Positions 54,525-63,541 of a stretch of 64,000 bases of DNA are shown one piece after another. The stretch comes from Thermus oshimai DSM 12092 (lineage in GTDB: Bacteria; Deinococcota; Deinococci; Deinococcales; Thermaceae), in NCBI RefSeq assembly GCF_000373145.1, contig NZ_KB890603.1, forward strand, positions 1 through 64,000, written 5' to 3'. The notes beneath the pieces are model-generated. The model was given only the letters and a program-made list of their open reading frames with translations. It ran no database searches and had not been told where the DNA came from. Every line of letters begins with the position of its first letter. Position 1 is the first letter of the stretch. Position numbers and translations under genes: made by a program.

Positions 54525-55412
54525 TTACTCAATAATGGGCAGAAGGGCCACCTCCCCCGCGGCCACCCGCACCCCCCCCACCACCAGGCTCCCGTCGGGG
54601 AGGACCGCCTCCGCCACCCCCTCCACGGGGCCCTTTGGGGTTTCCACCCGCACCCTCCGGCCCAGGGTGTAGGAGGCCTCCCGGTAGCGGGCGAGGAAAG
54701 AGGGGGGGTCTTCCAGGAGGGGGAGGAGGGCCTCCAAGCGGAGGAGGAAGGCCTCCAAGATCCCCCGCCGGGAAAAGGCCCCAAACTCCAGGAGGGGTGC
54801 CGCCCCTTCGGGGGCCCAGGCCACGTTCACCCCCACCCCAAGGAGGGCGTAGGCCACCTCCTCCCCCTCCACCTTGGCCTCCAGGAGGACCCCAGCCAGC
54901 TTGCGGCCGTCCGGGGCCAGGAGGTCGTTGGGCCACTTGAGCCCCCCCACCCCCACCGCCTCCCACAGGGCCAGGCCGGAAAGGAGGGGGAGAAGGCCCA
55001 AGGCGGCCAAGGGAAGGCTCGGCCTCAGGAGGAGGGAGAAGGTGAGGCTATCCCCAGGGCGGCTTTGCCAGGGCCTCCCCCTCCGGCCCCGGCCCCTTTC
55101 CTGCACCTCGGAAAGGACCAAGGCCCCTTCCGGGGCCCCCTCCTCCGCCCAGGCCTTGAGGGCGTCCTGGGTGCTCCCCACCCGGCCCAGGTAGCGGTAG
55201 GGGCGCCCAAACCGCCCCGGGGGGTGGAAGAGATGGGGAAGGGGGGTGCCGGGGCGGACGCGGTACCCCTTCCGCCCCACCTCCAGGGGGTAGCCCTCTT
55301 CCAGGAGGCGGTGGGCCTCCTTGTGCACCGCGGCCCGGCTCACCCCGAGGAGGCGGGCCAGGGCCTCGCCGCTTTGGAACTCCTCGGTAAGGAGGTCCAG
55401 CAGGGCCGGCAT
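54525..55412 (-). CDS. birA: Biotin-[acetyl-CoA-carboxylase] ligase with HTH domain
   Basis: A 295-aa bifunctional BirA. An N-terminal winged helix (LLDLLTEEFQSGEALARLLGVSRAAVHKEAHRLLEEGY) is followed by the catalytic domain with the biotin-AMP loop RGRGRRGRPWQS and KWPNDLLA. It biotinylates carboxylase and, as the HTH implies, may repress biotin genes. It overlaps the following nucleotidyltransferase gene by one base. Confidence 0.93.
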   Translation of the reverse strand: MPALLDLLTEEFQSGEALARLLGVSRAAVHKEAHRLLEEGYPLEVGRKGYRVRPGTPLPHLFHPPGRFGRPYRYLGRVGSTQDALKAWAEEGAPEGALVLSEVQERGRGRRGRPWQSRPGDSLTFSLLLRPSLPLAALGLLPLLSGLALWEAVGVGGLKWPNDLLAPDGRKLAGVLLEAKVEGEEVAYALLGVGVNVAWAPEGAAPLLEFGAFSRRGILEAFLLRLEALLPLLEDPPSFLARYREASYTLGRRVRVETPKGPVEGVAEAVLPDGSLVVGGVRVAAGEVALLPIIE

Positions 55413-56458
55413 CAGGCCAGCTCCACCTGGGAGAGATCCCCCAGGACCAGGCGGTGGGCCCGGGGGAGGCCGTTACGCCCCTTCACCTGGGCCCCCACGC
55501 CCAGGATGCTCTCCTGGAGGCGGAGGGGGGAGTCCTCCACCACCGCCTGGTCCTCCAGGATGGCGTACTCCACCTCCGCCCGCACCACCCTCGCCCCCGG
55601 CCCCAAGGAGGTGAAGGGGCCGATGTAGGCCCCCTCCACCACCGCGCCCTCGCCGATGTAGGCCGGGCCGATGACCCGGCTTCCCACCACCCTCGCCCCC
55701 CGCTCCACCACCACCCGGCCCGTGAGGTGGCTTTCCTCCACCTCCCCGTCCAGCCGGGGGGCAAGCTCCTCCAGGAGGAGGCGGTTGGCGTCCAGGAGGT
55801 CCTCGGGGCGGCCGGTGTCCTTCCACCAGCCCTGGACCTCCACCCCCACCACCTTCCGGCCCCGCTCAATCAGGCCCTGGATGGCGTCCGTGATCTCGTA
55901 CTCCCCCCGGGCCGAGGGCTTGAGGTCCCGGATGACCTCCAGGATCTCCGGGGTGAAGACGTAGACCCCGGCCACCGCCAGGTCCGAAGGGGGGTCTTTG
56001 GGCTTCTCCACCAGGCGGACGATGCGCTCCCCCTCCAAGACGGCCACCCCGAACTGGCGGGGGTTTTCCACCCGCACCAGGGCGATGACCGCGCTCACCC
56101 CCTCGGAAAAGGCTTCCAGGAAAGGGCGGATGCCCTTCTGGAAGAGGTTATCCCCCAGGTAGAGGACGAAGGGGCTTTGCCCCAGGAAGCCCCGGGCCAC
56201 CCCCACCGCGTGGGCCAGGCCCTGGGGCTCCTCCTGGAGGATGTAGCGCACGGGGTAGGCCTCGAGGGCCAGCCTCAGGTCCTTCTCGGTTTCCGGGGAG
56301 ACCACCACCCCGATCTCCTCCACCCCTGCCTGGAGGAGGTTCTCCACCGCGTAGTGGATGATGGGCCGCCCCGCCACCCGGATCACGGGCTTGGGCCGGG
56401 TGTGGGTGAGGGGCCTGAGGCGCGTGCCCCGGCCCGCGGCCAGGATGAGACCCTTCAT
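55412..56458 (-). CDS. Glucose-1-phosphate thymidylyltransferase-like (RmlA long form)
   Basis: A 348-aa sugar nucleotidyltransferase: GLILAAGRGTRLRPLTHTRPKPVI (nucleotide loop and catalytic lysine), YLGDNLFQKG (metal Asp), EKPKDPPSDLAVAGVYVF, and WWKDTGRPEDLLDANRLLL. A C-terminal left-handed beta-helix (about 250-340) makes this the long StrD/RfbA-like type. ATG 56458 is chosen over upstream codons because it starts directly at the fold. Confidence 0.9.
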   Translation of the reverse strand: MKGLILAAGRGTRLRPLTHTRPKPVIRVAGRPIIHYAVENLLQAGVEEIGVVVSPETEKDLRLALEAYPVRYILQEEPQGLAHAVGVARGFLGQSPFVLYLGDNLFQKGIRPFLEAFSEGVSAVIALVRVENPRQFGVAVLEGERIVRLVEKPKDPPSDLAVAGVYVFTPEILEVIRDLKPSARGEYEITDAIQGLIERGRKVVGVEVQGWWKDTGRPEDLLDANRLLLEELAPRLDGEVEESHLTGRVVVERGARVVGSRVIGPAYIGEGAVVEGAYIGPFTSLGPGARVVRAEVEYAILEDQAVVEDSPLRLQESILGVGAQVKGRNGLPRAHRLVLGDLSQVELA

Positions 56459-56492
56459 GGGGGAAAGCATACCCGGTAGAATGAGAAGGGGC

Positions 56493-57284
56493 ATGGGGTA
56501 CACCTTGACCCGGGTGGCCTACGCGTACGACCGCCTGAGGGCCCACCCCCCGGAGGTGGCAGGGCAGATCGCCACGGCCATGGCGGGCGCCCTCCAGACC
56601 AGGGGGGAGGAAGCGGTGTTCCTGGAGCTTGGGGTGGGCACGGGGCGCATCGCCCTCCCCCTCATCGCCCGGGGGTACCGGTACATCGCCCTGGACCATG
56701 ACCCCGCCATGCTGGAGGTCTTCCGGCAGAAGGCCGCGGGGGTTATGCGCAAGGTCCAGGTCCTGGAGGCGGACGCCAGGAAGGTGCCCCTGCCGGACGA
56801 AAGCGTCCACGCGGTGATCGCGGTGCACCTTTGGCACCTCCTTCCCGACTGGCCCAAAGCCCTGGCGGAGGCCTTAAGGGTCTTGAAGCCCGGGGGGGTC
56901 CTCCTGGAGGGCTGGGACCGGGTGGTCTCGGAGGAGGAGTGGGCCCTGCAGGAGAAGTGGCGGGCCCTGGTGGAGGAAGAGGGCTTTCCCGTGGAGCGGG
57001 GGCTCCACCAGAGGAGACTAAAGGAGGTGGAGGAGGCCCTTAGGCGGCTCGGCCTTAGGCCCAAAGCCCGCCAGGTGGCCCTTTGGCGGGAGGAGAGGAC
57101 CCCCAGGGAGAGCCTCGAGGCCCTCCAGGAAAGGCTTTACTCCTTCACCCAAAGGGTGCCCCAGGAGGCCCACGAGCGGGCCATGGCCCGGCTTTGGACC
57201 TGGGCCGAGGGCACCTTCGGCGACCTGGACCGGCCCTTCACCGTGGAGAAGAGCTTCCACCTGCGCGTGACCCGGCTGGGATGA
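56493..57284 (+). CDS. SAM-dependent methyltransferase
   Basis: A 263-aa class I methyltransferase with motif I VFLELGVGTGRIALPL, acidic motif YIALDHDPAMLE and motif IV AVIAVHLWHLLPDW. It appears equivalent to a T. thermophilus protein of the same length and unknown substrate. A TAGAAT box (56477-56482) precedes it; the stop overlaps yjbQ (ATGA). Confidence 0.9.
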   Translation: MGYTLTRVAYAYDRLRAHPPEVAGQIATAMAGALQTRGEEAVFLELGVGTGRIALPLIARGYRYIALDHDPAMLEVFRQKAAGVMRKVQVLEADARKVPLPDESVHAVIAVHLWHLLPDWPKALAEALRVLKPGGVLLEGWDRVVSEEEWALQEKWRALVEEEGFPVERGLHQRRLKEVEEALRRLGLRPKARQVALWREERTPRESLEALQERLYSFTQRVPQEAHERAMARLWTWAEGTFGDLDRPFTVEKSFHLRVTRLG

Positions 57285-57661
57285 AGACCATCCAAGTAGA
57301 AACCCCAAGGGAAGGCTTCGTGAACATCACCCGGAAGGTGGAGGAGGCCCTCTCGGGCCACACGGGCCTGGTCTACCTCTTCACCCCCCACACCACCTGC
57401 GGCCTCCTCCTCCAGGAAGGGGCGGACCCCGACGTGGCCCACGACCTCCTCCGGCGCCTGGAGGAGCTTGCCCCTAAGCTCCACCCCAAGGACCGGCACG
57501 CCGAGGGCAACACCCACGCCCACCTGAAAAGCCTCCTCACCGGGGTGAGCCTCCTCCTCTTCGCCGAGGGGGGAAGGCTTAAGCTTGGGCGCTGGCAGCA
57601 GGTCTTCCTGGCGGAGTTTGACGGGCCGAGGAGGCGGGAGGTCTGGGTAAGGCCCCTCTAA
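57281..57661 (+). CDS. YjbQ-family (UPF0047) protein
   Basis: A 126-aa beta-rich protein with the signatures GLVYLFTPHTTCGLLLQEGADPDV, EGNTHAHLKSLLTG and GRWQQVFLAEFDGPR. Family members bind metal through conserved histidines; some have weak thiamine phosphate synthase activity. Coupled to the methyltransferase gene. Confidence 0.9.
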   Translation: MKTIQVETPREGFVNITRKVEEALSGHTGLVYLFTPHTTCGLLLQEGADPDVAHDLLRRLEELAPKLHPKDRHAEGNTHAHLKSLLTGVSLLLFAEGGRLKLGRWQQVFLAEFDGPRRREVWVRPL

Positions 57662-57664
57662 TCA

Positions 57665-57692
57665 CCCCACCGAAGCTTCCGCTTTGGTGGGG
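57665..57692. terminator. Terminator hairpin between yjbQ and purA
   Basis: CCCCACCGAAGC / GCTTTGGTGGGG, 12 bp with one G-T pair and loop TTCC. A second stem, GTCGCGGC-GCAA-GCCGCGAC (57710-57729), follows before the purA stop. Both lie between convergent genes. Confidence 0.8.
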
Positions 57693-57736
57693 CGCTCTGT
57701 GGGGTTCCCGTCGCGGCGCAAGCCGCGACAGGGCCC

Positions 57737-58963
57737 TTAGACCCAGCTCACCGCCCCGAAGGTGTCCTCCCGCCGGGGGCTGGTGGAGAAGAGGACCACG
57801 GGGACTCCGGTGTGCTCCTCAATGAGCTCGAGGTAGGCCTGGAGGCTCTTGGGGAGGTCCTCCCGCCGCCTAACCCCGGAAAGGTCCCCCCAGCCCGGGA
57901 GTTCCAGGTAGCGCACCGCTTCCGGCGGGGCCTCCCCAGGGCGGCTTCCGTCCAGGTATTCCACGGCCACCCGCACCGTCTCCAGCCCCGAAAGCACGTC
58001 CAGCTTGGTGAGGGCCAGCCCGTCAAACCCGTTCACCTCGCAGGCGTACTTCAGGGCCACCAGGTCCAGCCAGCCCACCCGGCGGGGACGGCCGGTGGTG
58101 GTGCCGTACTCCCCGCCCTTCTCCCGGAGGTGGTGGGCCAAGGCCCCCCCGATCTCCGTGGGGAAGGGCCCCTCCCCCACCCGGGTGGCGTAGGCCTTGG
58201 CCACCCCGTAGACCTTGGTGATGGCCTTGTGGTTAACCCCCGCCCCCACCAGGATGCCCCCCACCGTGGGGTGGGAGCTGGTCACATAGGGGTAGGTGCC
58301 GTAGTTGAGGTCCAAAAGGGTGGCCTGGGCCCCCTCAAAGAGGATCCTTTTCCCTTTGCGCACCGCCTCCCTTAGGAGGGCCCCGGTGTCCGCGAGGTAG
58401 GGGGCGAGGATCTCCCGCATGCGGTGGAGGTCCTCCAGGGCCTTTTCCTCCGAGGTCCAGCCCGCCTCCCGGGTGGAGTTGGGCTTCTCAAAGAGGAGGC
58501 GGCGCACCCGTTCCTTCAGGACCTCCTCGTCCAGGAGGTCCCCCGCGCGGATCCCCACCCGGCGGGCCCGGTCGGAGTAGGCGGGGCCAATCCCCCGTCC
58601 GGTGGTGCCCACGAAGTTGTGGCGGCTCTCCACGTGCTTGTGGTGGGGAAGGACCAGGTGGGCCCGCTCGGAGACCAGGACCTGGGGCCGGAAGCCCTCC
58701 TTCTCCAGGGCGGAAAGCTCCTCCTGGAAGCGGAAGGGGTCTATGACCATCCCGTCCCCCAGGACGTTCACCGCGTGGGGGTGGATGACCCCCGAGGGGA
58801 GGAGGTTGAGCTTGAACACCCGCCCCTCGGCCACCACGGTGTGGCCGGCGTTGGCCCCGCCCTGGTAGCGCACCACGTAGTCCGCCTCCGGGGCCAGGGC
58901 GTCCACCACCTTGCCCTTGCCCTCGTCCCCCCACTGCGCCCCGATGATGGCGATCCCCGGCAT
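57737..58963 (-). CDS. purA: Adenylosuccinate synthetase
   Basis: A 408-aa GTP-dependent enzyme joining IMP and aspartate, first step to AMP. GAQWGDEGKGKVVD is the GTP loop; GTTGRGIGPAYSDRARRVG, LFEGAQATLLDLNYGTYP and TTGRPRRVGW are conserved. Slightly shorter than the usual 425-430 residues, as in other Thermus. Leads a minus-strand run of housekeeping genes at its far end. Confidence 0.97.
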   Translation of the reverse strand: MPGIAIIGAQWGDEGKGKVVDALAPEADYVVRYQGGANAGHTVVAEGRVFKLNLLPSGVIHPHAVNVLGDGMVIDPFRFQEELSALEKEGFRPQVLVSERAHLVLPHHKHVESRHNFVGTTGRGIGPAYSDRARRVGIRAGDLLDEEVLKERVRRLLFEKPNSTREAGWTSEEKALEDLHRMREILAPYLADTGALLREAVRKGKRILFEGAQATLLDLNYGTYPYVTSSHPTVGGILVGAGVNHKAITKVYGVAKAYATRVGEGPFPTEIGGALAHHLREKGGEYGTTTGRPRRVGWLDLVALKYACEVNGFDGLALTKLDVLSGLETVRVAVEYLDGSRPGEAPPEAVRYLELPGWGDLSGVRRREDLPKSLQAYLELIEEHTGVPVVLFSTSPRREDTFGAVSWV

Positions 58964-58974
58964 CCCCCTAAAGC

Positions 58975-59862
58975 TTACGACGCCGCCTGCAAAAGGGCCA
59001 CCTCCTCGGGGGTGAGGCGGAAGCGCAGGGCCTCGGCGTTGAGCCGGGCCTGGGCCGCGTTCTTGGCCCCCGGGATGGGGAGGGCCCCCTTCTCCATGAG
59101 GTAGCGGAGGGCGACGGCGGCGGGGCTTACCCCCTTGGCCTCCGCCAGGGCCCTAAGCGGGGGAAGGAGGCGCTCCACCTGGGCGAGCAGGGGGCGGTAC
59201 TTGGCCCCCCGGTAGCCCTTGGGGGGGCGCTTGGGGTCCAGCTTGCCGGTGAGCCAGCCCATGGCCAGGGGGCTATAGGCCATGAGGGCGATCCCCTCCC
59301 GGCGGAGGGCCGGAAGGTGAGGCTCCCAGTCCCGCTTGAGGAGGCTATACTCCACCTGCAGGGCCAAAAGGAGCACCCGGTGGCGGTCCAAAACCTCCTT
59401 TACCTCCCCAAGCTGGCCCAGGGCCAGGTTGCAGGCCCCCACGCCCCGGGCGAGGCCCCGTTCATAGGCCTCCGCCAGGGCCGAGGCCCAGACCCTTAAG
59501 GGCACCGGGGGCCAGGGCCAGTGGAGGAGGTAGAGGTCCACCGCCTCCACCCCAAGCCGCCCAAGGCTTCCCTTTAGGGCCAGGAGGAGGCTCTTCCGGG
59601 AGAGGCGCCAGGGGTAGGGGAAGAACTTGGTGACCAGGTAGGGCCGTTCGCCGCTTCGGGCCATGAAGCGGCCGAGGAGGCGCTCGGCGAGGCCAAAGCC
59701 GTAGAACTCCGCGGTGTCGAAGAGGCGCACCCCGGCCTCGAGGCCGGCCCGAAAAGCCCCTTCCAGCTCCCCTTCCCCATACCCCCGGCCGTAGCCCCAG
59801 AAGAGCCGGTCCCCCCAGGCCCAGGTGCCCACGCCCATGGGGTGGGAAAAAAGGGGGTTCAT
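58975..59862 (-). CDS. Aldo/keto reductase
   Basis: A 295-aa TIM-barrel NADPH-dependent oxidoreductase. The catalytic tetrad is seen as LFDTAEFYG (Asp, Tyr), LVTKFFPYP (Lys) and YLLHWPWPP (His). Substrate unknown. It overlaps the transporter gene by 4 bases. Confidence 0.9.
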   Translation of the reverse strand: MNPLFSHPMGVGTWAWGDRLFWGYGRGYGEGELEGAFRAGLEAGVRLFDTAEFYGFGLAERLLGRFMARSGERPYLVTKFFPYPWRLSRKSLLLALKGSLGRLGVEAVDLYLLHWPWPPVPLRVWASALAEAYERGLARGVGACNLALGQLGEVKEVLDRHRVLLLALQVEYSLLKRDWEPHLPALRREGIALMAYSPLAMGWLTGKLDPKRPPKGYRGAKYRPLLAQVERLLPPLRALAEAKGVSPAAVALRYLMEKGALPIPGAKNAAQARLNAEALRFRLTPEEVALLQAAS

Positions 59863-60527
59863 GCCAGGCGGAAGGGGTTGAAGTCCGTGTCCCGGTCGTA
59901 GACGTCCAGGCCCTCGGCCCGCTTCAGGAAGCCCACCACCCCGTAGGTGAGGGGGAGCATGGCCGCCTCCACCCCCACCTTGAAGGCGTAGTTGGAGAGG
60001 AAGACCGCGAGGAGGACCTCCGGGGGGAAGACCCCCAGGAAGGCCACCAGGAGGAAGACCCCCGTGTCCAGCCCCTGGCCCACCAGGGTAGAGAGGAGGG
60101 CCCTGAGCCAGAAGTGCCGCCCTTCCGTGCGCACCTTGAGCCGGGCCAGCACGTAGGCGTTGGCGAACTCCCCCACGAAGTAGGCGAGAAGGCTCCCCAG
60201 GACGATCCTCGGGGTGAGGCCGAGGAGGAGGCCAAAGGCCTCGGCGAAGCGCCGGCTCTCCTCATCCCCCGGCGCGGGCAGGGCCGAAACCAGCTGGAAG
60301 GTGAAGGCGGCGAGGAGGAGGGAGAAAAACCCCAGCCAGATCACCCTCCGGCTTTTCCGGTAGCCGTAGACCTCGGTGAGCACGTCCCCGAAGATGTAGG
60401 CCAAGGGGAAAAGCAGGGTGCCCCCGTCAAAGGTGAAGGGGCCCAGGACCACCAGCTTGGTGGAGGCCACGTTGGAGACGAGGAGCACCGCGGCGAAGAG
60501 CACGGCGATGAGGTCCAGGTACCTCAT
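59859..60527 (-). CDS. Queuosine-precursor transporter (YhhQ/VUT family)
   Basis: A 222-aa membrane protein with about six helices. The VUT-family segments are LLVSNVASTKLVVLGPFTFDGGTLLFPLAYIFGDVLTEVYGYRKSRRVIW, and VGEFANAYVLARLK. It imports queuosine precursors such as preQ0 in studied cases. Overlaps hpt by 4 bases. Confidence 0.88.
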   Translation of the reverse strand: MRYLDLIAVLFAAVLLVSNVASTKLVVLGPFTFDGGTLLFPLAYIFGDVLTEVYGYRKSRRVIWLGFFSLLLAAFTFQLVSALPAPGDEESRRFAEAFGLLLGLTPRIVLGSLLAYFVGEFANAYVLARLKVRTEGRHFWLRALLSTLVGQGLDTGVFLLVAFLGVFPPEVLLAVFLSNYAFKVGVEAAMLPLTYGVVGFLKRAEGLDVYDRDTDFNPFRLA

Positions 60528-61060
60528 TCTTCCTCCGGGGAGATGGAGGTGATGAAGGGCAGGTTGCGGTCAAACTGGGCCCGGTCCAGGCCGTAGCCGT
60601 AGACGTAGGCGTCCTCCACCTCAAAGCCCAGGTAGTGCACGGGCACCTCCACCTGGCGCCGGGCGGGCTTGGAGAGCAGGGCGGCCACCCGGATGGAGGC
60701 GGGCTTCCGGGCCTCGAGGTAGGCCAGGAGGTAGGAGAGGGTGAGGCCGGTGTCCACGATGTCCTCCACCACGATCACGTCCCGCCCGTGGATGGGGAGG
60801 CGGAGGTCCTTGACGAGCTCCACCTCCCCGCTGGTCTTGTAGGCGTTGCCGTAGGAGCTGATGGAGATGAAGTCCAGGGTGAGGGGCAGGGGGATGGCCC
60901 GCACCAGGTCGGCCATGAAGATGAAGGCCCCGTTCAGAACGCAGATGAGATGGGGGGTCTTGCCCTGGTAGTCCCGGGCGATCTCCGCCCCCAGCTCCGC
61001 CACCCGCTTGGCGATGGCCTCCTGGCTGATCTGTACCGGTCCGTTTCCGGGCGCGAACAT
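60524..61060 (-). CDS. hpt: Hypoxanthine phosphoribosyltransferase
   Basis: A 178-aa purine-salvage enzyme. The PRPP loop is VIVVEDIVDTGLTLSYLL; the N-terminal LICVLNGAFIFMADLVR and C-terminal KPARRQVEVPVHYLGFEVEDAYVYGYGLD complete the family pattern. Co-localised with purA and a base transporter. Confidence 0.94.
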   Translation of the reverse strand: MFAPGNGPVQISQEAIAKRVAELGAEIARDYQGKTPHLICVLNGAFIFMADLVRAIPLPLTLDFISISSYGNAYKTSGEVELVKDLRLPIHGRDVIVVEDIVDTGLTLSYLLAYLEARKPASIRVAALLSKPARRQVEVPVHYLGFEVEDAYVYGYGLDRAQFDRNLPFITSISPEEE

Positions 61061-61070
61061 CCCGTCTATA

Positions 61071-61769
61071 CTACCCCAGCAGGCCCACCCGCTTCTCCAA
61101 GGCCTTAAGCTCGGACCCCTTCAGGAAGCGCCAGCGCCCAGGGGGAAGGTCCCCCAGGCGCACGGGGCCCACCTGGGTGCGGAGGAGGCGCCGCACGGGG
61201 TAGCCCACCGCCTTCAGCATCCGCCGCACCTCCCGCTTGCGGCCCTCGGCCAGGACCAGAACCGCCCCCCCGGGGGCCGGGCGGCAGGCGAGGGCCCGGG
61301 CCAGCCCGTCCTCCAGCTCCACCCCCTCCAAAAGCCGCCGGCAGACCGCCTCGGGCAGGGTGCCCCCCTCGGTCCAGACCCGGTAGACCTTTTCCACCCC
61401 GTACCGGGGGTGGGTGAGGCGGAAGGTGAGCTCCCCGTCGTTGGTGAAGAGGAGGAGGCCCTCCGAGTCCCGGTCCAGCCGCCCCACGGGGTGGAGGCCG
61501 GGGATGTGGGGGAGGAGCTCGTAGACCGTGCGCTCCGCGTGGGGGTCAAAGCGGGTGGTGGTGTAGCCCCGGGGCTTGTGCAGGGCGAGGACCACCCGCT
61601 CGGGGAGGGCCACCGGTTTCCCGTCCACCTCCACCCGGTCATGGGGGCCCACCTTCTGGCCCAGGTGGGCCACGGCCCCGTTCACCCGCACCCGGCCCTG
61701 GCGGATGAGGTCTTCCGCCTTCCTCCGGCTCCCTACCCCTGCGCGGGCCAGGTAGGCCTGAAGCCTCAT
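61071..61769 (-). CDS. RsuA/RluB-family rRNA pseudouridine synthase
   Basis: A 232-aa enzyme with an N-terminal S4 RNA-binding domain (LQAYLARAGVGSRRKAEDLIRQGRVRVNG) and the catalytic motif VGRLDRDSEGLLLFTNDG, where Asp in RLDRD is the nucleophile. Target site, 16S or 23S, cannot be decided. Its start overlaps the enoyl-CoA hydratase stop (ATGA). Confidence 0.92.
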   Translation of the reverse strand: MRLQAYLARAGVGSRRKAEDLIRQGRVRVNGAVAHLGQKVGPHDRVEVDGKPVALPERVVLALHKPRGYTTTRFDPHAERTVYELLPHIPGLHPVGRLDRDSEGLLLFTNDGELTFRLTHPRYGVEKVYRVWTEGGTLPEAVCRRLLEGVELEDGLARALACRPAPGGAVLVLAEGRKREVRRMLKAVGYPVRRLLRTQVGPVRLGDLPPGRWRFLKGSELKALEKRVGLLG

Positions 61770-62563
61770 GGGAAGCGGGGCGGGCGCTTTTCCCTAAGGG
61801 CCCTCAGGCCCTCCTCCAGCTCCTCCCCGGAAAAGCCCAGAAACTCCAGGGCCAAGGAAACCTCAAACTGGGGCAGGAAGGCCCTGAGCCAGCCGTTTAG
61901 GGCGTGCTTGGTGTGGCGAAGGGCTTCCTTAGGGCCCTTTGCGAGCCTCTCCGCCACCTCCAGGGCCTTCGCGTAGACCCCTTCGTCCTCCACCGCCAGG
62001 GCCACCAGGCCAAGCCTTTCCGCCTCCTCCCCCGTGAGGGGCTCGTTCAGGAAGAGGTGGTACTTGGCCTTGGCGAGGCCCACCAGGAGGGGCCAGAGGA
62101 GGACGGCGTGGTCCCCCGCGGCCACCCCCAGGCGCAGGTGGCCGTCCAGAAGCCTTGCCCCCTTCCCCACCACGGCGATGTCCGCGGCCAGGGCCAGGGC
62201 GAGCCCCGCCCCCACCGCCACGCCCTCCACCGCGGCCACCACCGGGTAGGGGCAGTCTAGGGGCCCTAAGACCAGGTCCCTGGCCTCCCAGAAGACCCTA
62301 AGGAGGGCCTCCCTCGAGGCCCGCATCTCCTCGATGAGGGCGAAGGAGCCCCCGGCGGAGAAGACCCCGCCTTCCCCCCTTAGGAGGACCGCCCGGAGGC
62401 CCTCCACCCCCTCCAGGTCCTTCCAGACCCGGGCCAGGGCCCGGTGGGCCTCCGGGGAGAGGGCGTTGAGCTTGTCCCCCCGGAAGGTGATCTCCAAAAC
62501 CCCCGGCCTGGGCCAGGCGAAACCTAGGCTCGGGTAGCGGGCGGCTAGGTCCATAAAGGGCAT
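61766..62563 (-). CDS. Enoyl-CoA hydratase/isomerase-family protein
   Basis: A 265-aa crotonase-fold protein with the oxyanion-hole segments GEGGVFSAGGSFALIEE and VEGVAVGAGLALALAADIAVV. Catalytic acidic residues are not obvious at the usual hydratase positions (LDGHLRLGVAAGDHAVLLWP has Asp instead), closer to PaaG-type isomerases or MenB-like members. Substrate unknown; possibly phenylacetate or fatty-acid breakdown. Confidence 0.85.
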   Translation of the reverse strand: MPFMDLAARYPSLGFAWPRPGVLEITFRGDKLNALSPEAHRALARVWKDLEGVEGLRAVLLRGEGGVFSAGGSFALIEEMRASREALLRVFWEARDLVLGPLDCPYPVVAAVEGVAVGAGLALALAADIAVVGKGARLLDGHLRLGVAAGDHAVLLWPLLVGLAKAKYHLFLNEPLTGEEAERLGLVALAVEDEGVYAKALEVAERLAKGPKEALRHTKHALNGWLRAFLPQFEVSLALEFLGFSGEELEEGLRALREKRPPRFP

Positions 62564-62601
62564 TTTACCCCCCTTTCCTGGGGTGATAGAATCCCTAAGG
62601 C

Positions 62602-63540
62602 ATGGCCCTTTACGCGGTGGATAAGCCCCTCCACCTCACCTCCCACCACGCCGTGGAGGAGGCGAGGCGGCGCCTGGGAACGAGGCGGGTGGGGCACACG
62701 GGCACCCTGGACCCCCTGGCCACGGGGCTCCTCCTCCTGGTCTCCGACGAGAGCACCAAGCTGGTCCCCTTCCTCTCGGGGGAGGACAAGGAGTACCTGG
62801 CCTGGGTCTCCTTCGGGGCCACCACCCCCACCCTGGATGCGGAAGGGCCGGTGAGCGAGGAGGCCCCGGTGCGCTTTGACCGCAAGGATCTGGAAGCGGC
62901 CCTCCCCCGCTTCCTGGAGATGAGAGAGCAGGTTCCTCCCCTCTATTCCGCCATCAAGGTGGGGGGCAAACGGGCCTACGAGGCCGCCCGGGAGGGCAAG
63001 CCCTTGGAGCTTGGGCCGAGGCCCGTGCGCTACCTGGAGGTGGAGCTTTTGGCCTTTGACCCCTTCCCCACCCCCCACCCCATCGCCCCTTCCGCCCGGG
63101 GGTGGCGGCTTGCGGAAAAGGGGGGGCGGAAGGTGGCCCTGCCCAGGCCCTTAGGCCCCTACCCCACCGCGGTGATCCGGCTTCTGGTGGGCCCCGGGAC
63201 CTACGTGCGGGCCTTCGCCCGGGACCTGGGGGAGATGCTGAAGACCAAGGCCTTCCTCTCGGGGCTGGTGCGCACCCGCATCGGCAAGATCGGCCTGGAG
63301 CGGGCCGTGCCCCTTTCCGAGCTGGCCCCCGACAAGGCCATCCCCGAGCTGGACGCCCTTCCCTTCCCGGTGGTGGAGCTTTCCCACACCGAGGCGCGGA
63401 GGGTCTTGGAGGGCATCCCCCTCCCCATCCCCGCCTTGGGCTACGTAACCCTGGTAGACTCCCGCAGGCGGCTTCTGGCCATCGCGGAGGGCGATGGCTT
63501 CAAGCTCAAGATCAAACGGGTGTTCGTAAAGGAGGCCTAG
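62602..63540 (+). CDS. truB: tRNA pseudouridine(55) synthase TruB
   Basis: A 312-aa enzyme making the T-loop pseudouridine of all tRNAs. The catalytic motif is [15 protein letters not shown] (Asp nucleophile), with [20 protein letters not shown] and [15 protein letters not shown]. The C-terminal PUA-like domain completes it. ATG with TAAGGC upstream; 1 base before ald. Confidence 0.96.
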   Translation: MALYAVDKPLHLTSHHAVEEARRRLGTRRVGHTGTLDPLATGLLLLVSDESTKLVPFLSGEDKEYLAWVSFGATTPTLDAEGPVSEEAPVRFDRKDLEAALPRFLEMREQVPPLYSAIKVGGKRAYEAAREGKPLELGPRPVRYLEVELLAFDPFPTPHPIAPSARGWRLAEKGGRKVALPRPLGPYPTAVIRLLVGPGTYVRAFARDLGEMLKTKAFLSGLVRTRIGKIGLERAVPLSELAPDKAIPELDALPFPVVELSHTEARRVLEGIPLPIPALGYVTLVDSRRRLLAIAEGDGFKLKIKRVFVKEA

Positions 63541-63541
63541 C